Assembly: GCA_963682025.1 (NCBI GenBank)
Contig: OY821517.1
Location: 111,427,625-111,491,624 of the forward strand
Length of the DNA: 64,000 nt
Origin: Cordilura impudica
Lineage: Eukaryota; Arthropoda; Insecta; Diptera; Scathophagidae
Reading direction: 5' to 3'
Both the position numbers and the translations under genes were made by a program. This document shows, one piece after another, positions 56,555 to 64,000 of this stretch. The notes under the pieces were generated by a model. That model worked only from the letters and a program-made list of their open reading frames with translations. It did no database searches and had not been told where the DNA came from. The first letter of the stretch is position 1; every line of letters starts with the position of its first letter.

Positions 56555-57340
56555 TTTATACCCTATGTGGTTTGGGTATAATGACTTTGTGCTGCTGTTT
56601 GTAACAACCAAAAATATACATCCTAGACCCATCTTTAATTATACTGATCGACTCAGAATCACTTTCTGACTCGATTTAGCAATGTCCGTCCGTCCATCTC
56701 TGTGTCCATGTAAAGCTTGTAATCAAACTACAGGTCGCAAATATAAATATATTTTGATGAAATTTGGGACATAAGCTTCCATCTGCCATAGGTTGAACTC
56801 TATTGAAATTGCTGAAATTCGGTCCATGTTCAGACCTAGCCCCCATACCAATGGCCCCTATGAAACCGACATGAAGTGCCGTAAGATCCAAATTATAATA
56901 TAGATCTCAGTCAACTTGGGTTTGTATGTATTTATTATATCCATTAATCAGCAGTCCAAAAATAATCCCTATAGGACAATTCCTAGTCATAGGTCCCATA
57001 TAAGCTGCTTCCCGATCTTAACTTAAATCTATCAAAAAACAAAAATATTGCACAGATTTTTCTCAAATTTGGTTTGTATATATTTTTTCAAAATATAAGT
57101 GACTTTACCAAATATGGTCAAGATCGGTCTATTTTTCGACCTAGTCACCATATAAATATAGCAGCCGATATGAACTTTTTCATATTTGCAACAAAAAAAT
57201 TTATAACAATGCCACTCAAATTTGGTTTATGCTCATTTTCTATATCGAATTAGTTGAACCGAAGAGATAGGGTCTCCAAACCATGGTATAGGGTATCATA
57301 TGGTCGGTCTAGACCGGCTGTAATTTTCTTACTTGTTTTA
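56555..57340 (-). repeat. (GACG)n dispersed repeat, inverted copy
   Basis: Reverse complement of the 15290-16130 repeat over most of its length: TATACCCAAACCACATAGGG end at about 56558-56580, decayed GACGGACGGAC at 56687-56697, GACCTGTAGTTTGATTACAA, GATAGGGTCTC near 57265, and hairpin GACCGGCTGTAATTTTCTTA to about 57330 with TACTTGTTTTA. Confidence 0.8.
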
Positions 57341-60300
57341 TGTATGTGTTAGTAGCAACTTTAAATGCGATTTACTTAAAATGAAGGAAAAATCAAGCAC
57401 CATACAGTAGCACCAAAATATTTCACATACTGGAAGAATAACAAGACATGCTCAGAACTTATGCGTAGTAAGCTGTCGTCTGGAATTAACGAAACAACGT
57501 ATTGGTTTTGGTTATGCTTTTCAATATTGTGCACTTTGCTTTATTTTTCGATATAGATTATTATATACTAGCAGATTCCAGCACTCGAAATTCGAGTGCA
57601 AATTCTAGGAAATTTGATTTTTTTCATTTAATAAAGACCCTAAAGGTATGCTCACAATTCAATTCATTTTAACTGAAGAAAACAAACTCAAGACATTAAC
57701 ACAAACACATTAAAAAATTTAATTGACACACAGATAGCATTGTATAGTATTATGTATGTGTTAGTTGCAACTATAAACGATCATAACTCCAAAAAAATAT
57801 TGCAGACGATGAAAATCTGTAAATCTTGTTAACAGCTAAAAAGGGGTAAAACTGTGAAACTTACATCGGTCACAAGAAATCGCCTTGCCTATTAATATTA
57901 TAGATAAAAACCTTCGACAGTTTTTCTCAAAAATTAGTCTATATTCTGAGAGTTTATATAAACAGCTATTTCCGATTAATAACCAAAAGATAAAATTTGA
58001 AATTCGTATACTTTTGCTGAAACCAACCTAATTAGAATCTATGTAAAAAGTTATGCTATTTAAGCTTTTTCCAATATAACCAACTAAAACATAAAAACAA
58101 CTTTGAAGCAAATATATTTGTATATGAATACAATTGCCGAATATAGATCAAATTTTGAAAGTAATGTGCTAAGGATTTCGTTTTACAAAAACTAAAGACA
58201 TTTTTTCTTGGGCTTGCTTAATTTCCAACTTAGTAAAGGAAAAATCTTTTCTAGACATAACCAGGTACAGTTAAAAGCAGAAAATTCACTTTTAGGTGAT
58301 AAAACCGAACGTTGCTCTTGACAACTATTGACACGAAACTATGCATTTATATAATAACATTACTGTCCACTTAAAAGAATTTCGTTGCTCATGTCCTTAA
58401 ACCCAAGAAGTTTAAAGTCATCTCTTTATTTGGCCGCAGTATTTAAATATATTTTATTCAGACCTGGATAAAAGGTTCATAATTTATAGAAACTTAACTG
58501 GTTTCTATACTCGGTTAACTCGGTTAAACAGTTTCGGTTGTTTCTAAACAAACTAAGTAGAAATTTTATACAATCACCTTTTTGACCACTGAACTAATTA
58601 AATAAAACACATCATCAACATTGAAATATATTAAATACAATAATTTTTTCCACTACATTCTTGAATATCTTTCTATAAAGTGCACTCATATTTCCGATTT
58701 CGGCTCCTGAAGATAATTTTTTGGCATGTCGAAGGGGTTAAAATTAATTTACAGTTCATATGATGAATGCTCTGTTAATAATTTGTAACATTTTTACTTT
58801 TTGTAACCTTTAGGTTATGATTCTTTATTTTCCATACTACGTATTTTGGTACTGAGTTTATAAAACTGTTCGTTTGTGTTTTTTTTTTTTTTTTTTTTTT
58901 TTGGGGGGGGGGGGGTATTCCTAAACAAATATCATCTGCAGAAGCACATCAACAACACATTTCTTACCTGCGGTCATTTTTGCAATATATATTTATGAAA
59001 ACATAAATCCTGTTTTCCTTCCATATTTTTAGTATTTACTTTACGAAATTGAATACCGTTGTACAATACATATTCATAATATTGCTAAATTGATTTTGAG
59101 CTCAAATAAACTATTGCTGAATATTTTTGCATAATAAGTGTTCGTTCATACGAATTGATCATTTCTGAACAGGTGGGTAGAGTTTCGATATGTATAATGG
59201 GAAAACATAATTCATATAAAGCATTTCTTGCTGCTAATTTTAGTGTTAATATGGTAATAAACTAAATAAATATTTAATATCGAACTTCTCGGTCTTTGAG
59301 CAGTTAGTTTTCATTCTTTTTATTTAAATTCCTAGGGACAATGGAGGAAACATTTATAAGACTACTTAATGCATTAAAATTACAAAAAAGCAAAATAATT
59401 GCTAATGTTGAACGCAAAAAAAATGTTGCCCTTACATACTATTTTCAGTTGTTTTCTTTGTAAAACTGAAAATACATTATTGTCATTTAAAATGCAAGCA
59501 TGCATTAGCCTGTCACATGTCCTTTGAGACAAGGGCTGCTTTATGTTGCTATTGCTCTTGTTGTTGCTGCAGCTGTATTACGTTACGTTAAATACAAGTT
59601 GCCCTTGTTATTTTATACATTTACTATGCGGCTTTAAGCAAAAAAACAAATGCACTTGGAGTATTCTAGTTGCCTTCTTTTTTAGAGAACAAAAGAACAA
59701 AAAAAAAAAGCAAAAATGTGTTGCATTATTTTTAATATTCACTCAAAGAAACAAAATTTACTTTTGCGTTTAGTTTAAATAGAGTTATATTTTGCTTGCG
59801 TTACGAGAAAAACAAAAAATACTAAATGCATGACATTAGTTCTTAGATTGCTTTGGGATCAATTTTCTACAAAATAAGTAGAAGAAGAGCAATTTGCTGT
59901 GCACATTGTTCTAAACATTTTGTGATATTTTGGAAAACAAATTATGACTGAACATACTTCCTACGGGTAACATATTCAGGTTATATTACTAGTTTAGCCA
60001 ATTTTCGATACTTACTTTGTTGGAAAAACGAATAATTGTAAGCTCTTATCAGATAAAGTGGTTCAGAAAAGTTTCTTTCCTGTTTGAATTGTATTATGAG
60101 TATCCTAATCTATTGTTTAATGTATACTTAAGGGAAATTATAAAACTTTTATGTGAAATTTTGAAAAACTTACCTTCTTTATACAATTGTGCATATTGAA
60201 ACAATATTATTGCTATATGCAATATAAATTCGTTGCAATTTCTGTATTGCATACATGAATTGATACACTTATAGAAATGAAAGAGTGTGGCAAGTAAAAT

Positions 60301-60590
60301 TTTATCGAATAGCTTATTTAAAGGTGTTAGTATTCATTGGTAGCTCAAGCTTCGTGGTTGATGTCTCAACTGTAAATCCACTTTATCTCATTTCCTGCCA
60401 CTATTTAAAAGCACTGAAACTTTCCATGTTTTCAATTAATCTAATTCCTAGTTCAGAAGCAGTGTAATTGTTAATCGAATTTTGAAGAGTAAACTATGTG
60501 ATAGAGGACCTGCGAAATCCAGTGAATTTAAAAAGTCAGTTCGAGAATTCACTCATTCATCTTTTTCTATAATAACAGATGACATCACAC
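57341..60590. other. AT-rich stretch; T24G13 tract
   Basis: No family was recognised. GCAGAT(T/G)(C/T)CAGCACTCGAAATTCG occurs at 57573-57595 and in similar form at 56508-56530, a short shared repeat. At 58879-58915 there is T24 followed by G13. The part at 59520-59800 is mixed-composition DNA without a gene. Confidence 0.4.
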
Positions 60591-60775
60591 AAACTTGCAA
60601 AGTTCTCACTATGATAGCAATAGAGATATGCGATTTTTCAATGATTTCTTTGGAAGTGAAGTCTACGCCCTTTTATCCGATCTCGTCCAGTTACAGCACG
60701 GCTACTAATATTAATAATAGATCACGTCATACAAATTTTCAAACCTCTCCTTATTATGTAATATTGAATAACTAA
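60570..60775 (+). repeat. Diverged Helitron monomers
   Basis: Order of words as in the long Helitrons: AACAGATGACATCACACAAA, CTTGCAAAGTTCTC, GTCTACGCCC, TTATCCGATCTCGTCC, GCTACTAATATTAATAATAG and CACGTCATACAAATTTTCAA. Two monomers are preserved without recognisable termini. Confidence 0.65.
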
Positions 60776-60779
60776 TTTT

Positions 60780-61440
60780 TGTGTAAAATCACACCAAATA
60801 TCATTACTTTCCCCTTCATATTGCTCAAGATAAAGCAAAAAAGAAATATAAAGTAAACGAAGAGACTGTACGTGTGGTTTTTAACCTCTAGGCATATTTC
60901 GGCAAAATAATACTTACAAGGAGAGTCGTGGCCCCAAAAGCAGATAATTTAATTTTAAACGTTTTGTGTAAACCGTGTTGATGTTGGTGAGAGCTTGGGT
61001 ATCGTGGTTTGTTGAAAATATTAATTTAAATTTCTAAAAACTTTAATACTTGCAAATTTTATATTGGAAATATAAACTGTTTTTTTCACCCAGAAAAAAG
61101 AGAAAACAAAAGGTAAACATTAATATCAGCTGCCCTTGTTGTTCATACTTATTGATGTCAAAACAACGATACATTTTTTGATAACGTATAAGACTATATA
61201 GTGGGCTTACACAGTACAAGAATATAAATTGGTTCGTGTCAAGGATAAAAAACACTCCAGTATGCAAAGAACTCCACCTGAAAGTAACAACAGATCATCG
61301 AAAAGGGTTTTTCCGAATTATTACCTGATAAAGAAAACACAGTAGAACCAGCAAAAAATATGGATCCTGATCTCCTTATACAAGTAATTAAAGGTACCAT
61401 CAATATAAACTTAGATGAACAGTTAAGAACTAAACAAGGT
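60780..61440. other. No recognised feature
   Basis: AT-rich. A minus-strand frame at 61043-61267 has no motif. Confidence 0.45.
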
Positions 61441-61740
61441 TAAGAAAGAAAATGAAGATAAAGTAAGAGACATGCGCCGGCTGGAAAATCAAATAAAGTC
61501 TACCAAATTATTTATCAAAGGATTATCAATGTCCAAAAATCCTATGGTAAAGTGAGGAATATGCTTAAAGAGAAATTGGACATAGGCAAGAAAAATTTTT
61601 GATAGAAATAAAACAATGGCGGTTATAACAGAAGTTAGATCCCCAGATGATATTGAAAACATTTTCAAATATACAAGAAAGTTGGCCGGAACTAAAATAG
61701 GTATTCCACACAGGAAAAAGCGAAAAAAGTAGCCTTATAT
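61440..61740 (+). pseudogene. Possible LINE ORF1 fragment
   Basis: Broken plus-strand frames read MRRLENQIKSTKLFIKGLSM, then (after slips) DRNKTMAVITEVRSPDDIEN and IFKYTRKLAGTKIGIPHRKK. A coiled-coil lead followed by KLFIKGL and a .V.F/V.S..D...I....KL.GT.I.I pattern is seen in ORF1 proteins of several LINE groups. There are no zinc knuckles. The assignment is tentative. Confidence 0.4.
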
Positions 61741-61769
61741 TCGAAGAAAAAAATATTGGACATGAGCTG

Positions 61770-62690
61770 TTTTTACCCGGTCTTGCCCGGGATCCAAAGG
61801 ACTTTGGCTTGAAAATTGGTTTACTCTACTTACCAGGCGCTGAGTACTTAGTCCCCAATGAACAAATTCCTAAAAAAATGAACTTTCTCCATAAAAATTT
61901 GTATGGGATCGGGGAATTTGTTCAAGATGACAAAATTCCCCAATGTTTATGTTTTTTGGGGAGTTAATTCATTTTTTATTTCAATATAAAATGTATTGAT
62001 TTTTGAAATCAGAAGTTTTTAATAAGACGCTTATGCAAAATGCTTCAAAAATAAGCTGCTTTAATTTTTTTTTTAAGTTTAATTATTTTGCTAACGTCAA
62101 ATATAACGGAAGCGTTTGCAAATTAGAGGAATCAGAACTTTCAAAGATTGAATTAATTCATCCAATAAGTAATCATCATTGAAAAGAGACGTCAAATGTA
62201 TAGAAATTTCAAAAATGGAAAATGGATGCGACGCTTAAAATTGTACCGCAAAGTTGCTTTAAGCAACTGCTTATAGTATATGTGTGGCGTATTTGGATCA
62301 ACAGGTGATTATTGCACATCTGTAAATCAAGTTTATCATAAGGCTTTTCACTGAGATGTGTTCCGCGAGCACGTCACGCCCAAGTTCGCTTCCGCGCGCT
62401 TGTTAGCAACACCCGTGCTGGCGCGCAGTTGTTGTCAACTTATTGTAATCGCCAAAATATATTTTTCAGATCATTGCGATATTTTAGCTGAGCTGCGTTC
62501 TGCGAGCGCGTCGCGTCGCGTCCGCGCACCGAAATTATGCTATTCAAAAGAATACAGATTTTAAATACGTTTACTGCAGGAGAGATAATGAGAGCAGTAT
62601 GGGGAATTTGTTCATTTCTTTTGGGGAACTTTTTTTAAAAATTGGCGAATTTGTACACCGTGAAGTTATTTCCCAAACACTAAAAGCGTA
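61770..62690. repeat. Unclassified repeat region with GC-rich duplicated core
   Basis: GGGGAATTTGTTCA occurs at about 61912-61925 and 62602-62615 and frames a region whose core (62346-62530) is much richer in G+C than its surroundings. The core has two related blocks (GAGATGTGTTCCGCGAGCAC and GAGCTGCGTTCTGCGAGCGC, about 135 bp apart). It may be a non-autonomous transposon. No coding function. Confidence 0.45.
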
Positions 62691-62699
62691 TATATAAAA

Positions 62700-63100
62700 T
62701 TAAAAAAGTGGGCTTGGCCGATAAAAGTATATGACAACCTCGCCAGGGATTTGAGCATAATGTGCAGTAAATTTGAGCGAAACCCGTAAAAAATTTAAAA
62801 AAGTGAGCGCAAAAGTAGGCGTGGCCGATAAGAAGCATATGTTGACCCTCCCTGGGGTACAGAAATCGTGTGTACCAAATTGCAAAGAAATCCATTGAAA
62901 ATAAGTTTGTGTAGCGAATAAATGTACCAAAAAACAGAAAATTAATTGTATATAAAAAGTGGGCGTAAAAGTAGGCGTGGCCGACAAGAAGCCTATGGTA
63001 ACCTTCCCTGGGTCACATAAATCATGTGTGTTAAATTTCAGAGAAATCCGTTGAAAAATAAAAATTTGTATAGCGGTCAAACAAACAAACAAACAGAAAA
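62700..63100 (+). repeat. Tandem repeat with GTAGGCGTGGCCGA motif
   Basis: Three imperfect units (about 62700-62800, 62805-62940 and 62955-63095), each with GGC(G/T)TGGCCGA(T/C)AA, a CCT(C/T)(G/C)CC(T/A)GGG phrase and AAATTGCAAAGAAATCC-like text. A (CAAA)n tail at 63080-63096 resembles the Helitrons of this window. It abuts the long-TIR transposon at 63107. Confidence 0.7.
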
Positions 63101-63106
63101 TGAATT

Positions 63107-64000
63107 TTATATATGGGGGATTTCATGTCAAGTGCACCAACTTTTGAAACCGATGTCTTCCGATCGGGATGAAATTCGCACCAAGGTTAGTCCTATTGGA
63201 TGGTAGTTAAGACGCAATTTTTCAATAAGATCGGTCCAGATCTCTCTGAGTTAGAGGGGATCAAAATTTGACATTTTGGCCAAACAGGTGTTTCTTCTCA
63301 TCCATGTAACTTATTACCTATTGTTCTTAGAAAATTTTCTCCTAAAGAGTTTAGATAGCTATTTATTCAATATTTCGGAAAAAAAATACTTAAAAAAAAA
63401 AAAATTTTGTAGACTTTTTTTTTGCTAAATTAAAGCATTTTTTGCCTTTTTTTTAAAAAGGGCATTTTTTTTTTTTTTTTTTTTTCATAAGAAAGCTTAG
63501 GATTTTTCCTTTAAGAGCTCTTTGGTCGCTTAGTGGGATGGGAGTGGGATATCTATCAAAATAAATGTTTTGTAACTCAAGACAACGGTTTTTCAATTTT
63601 TCACAAATGCACTATTTTGAATTTTTTCCTATTTGTGTGTAAAACCTTACAAATAAAACTAATACTGAGAAACTAGACAAATTAACCTTTCCGAAGGTAT
63701 GTAACATACCTTCATAACATAACAGAAGAGAATGGTTATCTGTAACCTGATAGAGTTATTTGCACATTTCAATCTGAACGCGAGGATGTTAAAATTGGCT
63801 TCACGAAATTAACCCAAATGAGACCAAAACATTGCGTTTTGGCAGAAAGTAGCGGAACTCATACAGTATGCGTTTGCATTTACCATGAAAATCTTAAACT
63901 GATGTAGAACGAAATCTACTTATAGTATTTAATAGATGATTCGGCAGAAGATTTACACGATTACCGCGATTGCCTTAAATTGCCTATGTGTCCTAATGAA
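63107..64000 (+). mobile_element. Long-TIR DNA transposon, second copy (cut by window edge)
   Basis: It starts ATATGGGGGATTTCATGTCA and follows the left arm and coding start of the element at 39848 in the same order, including the palindrome at 63693-63713. It contains a segment missing from the left arm but present in the right arm of the first copy (GTGGGATGGGAGTGGGATAT near 63534). The coding start at about 63732 already carries a stop and a 1-base change (CTGATAGAG; TTTGCACATTT), so this copy is also dead. Confidence 0.88.

Noticed and set aside
1..64000. tRNA, rRNA or LTR-retrotransposon genes.
   Set aside because: No tRNA-like A/B boxes with a cloverleaf, no rRNA text, and no gag-pol protease/integrase motifs or direct long terminal repeats were noticed by eye on either strand.

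Overview
The window is AT-rich eukaryotic DNA and looks like a repeat-dense block of a higher-fly (Diptera, Brachycera) genome. This rests on the families present: a rosa-type DD41D mariner, Jockey-clade and other non-LTR retrotransposons, Transib, piggyBac, Tc1 and hAT remnants, Helitrons, and a dispersed repeat carrying a (GACG)n tract that resembles fly DINE-1/mini-me elements. I see no intact host protein gene, no rRNA or tRNA, and no CRISPR array. Nearly every recognisable coding stretch is a broken transposon gene.

Layout. 1-5.3 kb: dispersed repeats, then a Jockey reverse-transcriptase tail. 5.7-10.5 kb: a four-element nest in which a (GACG)n repeat is split by a Helitron and by a LINE, and the LINE is split by a mariner. 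11.0-11.8 kb: a GGCTCC-rich non-autonomous hAT with an 8-bp target-site duplication. 15.3-17.2 kb: a (GACG)n repeat, a piggyBac C-terminus and a ~112-bp tandem array. 19.8-21.5 and 32.8-34.6 kb: two long Helitrons built of GCCACGCCCAC monomers with a scrap of Helitron helicase. 24.7-25.6 kb: a near-perfect foldback element with hAT hallmarks. 28-31.8 kb: two convergent copies of an unclassified transposon-like gene family. 37.4-38.2 kb: Tc1 remnant. 39.5-43.6 kb: a piggyBac gene split by a transposon with ~0.6-kb inverted repeats, whose first 0.9 kb recurs at the right window edge. 44.1-47.3 kb: one Transib inserted into another. 50.6-52.2 kb: a long-TIR element with a CACTAG terminus. 53.7-56.5 kb: a zinc-finger gene of a second unclassified family inside ~150-bp inverted repeats. 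56.5-64 kb: further dispersed repeats.

The most interesting region is 44.1-47.3 kb. Two Transib-type elements lie one inside the other. Three of their four termini read CACAGTG, which is identical to the V(D)J recombination-signal heptamer. The outer copy has a perfect 5-bp duplication (CGGCG) and the inner a 4/5 match (CGGGG/CGGAG). After it come the unclassified DNA transposons at 29.6-31.8, 39.8-42.7 and 53.7-56.5 kb, where recognisable inverted repeats surround coding regions that I cannot assign to a named superfamily.

Limits: all matches were made by eye. Family names rest on motifs, termini and target-site duplications, not on searches, and element edges are approximate unless a duplication or canonical terminus is quoted.
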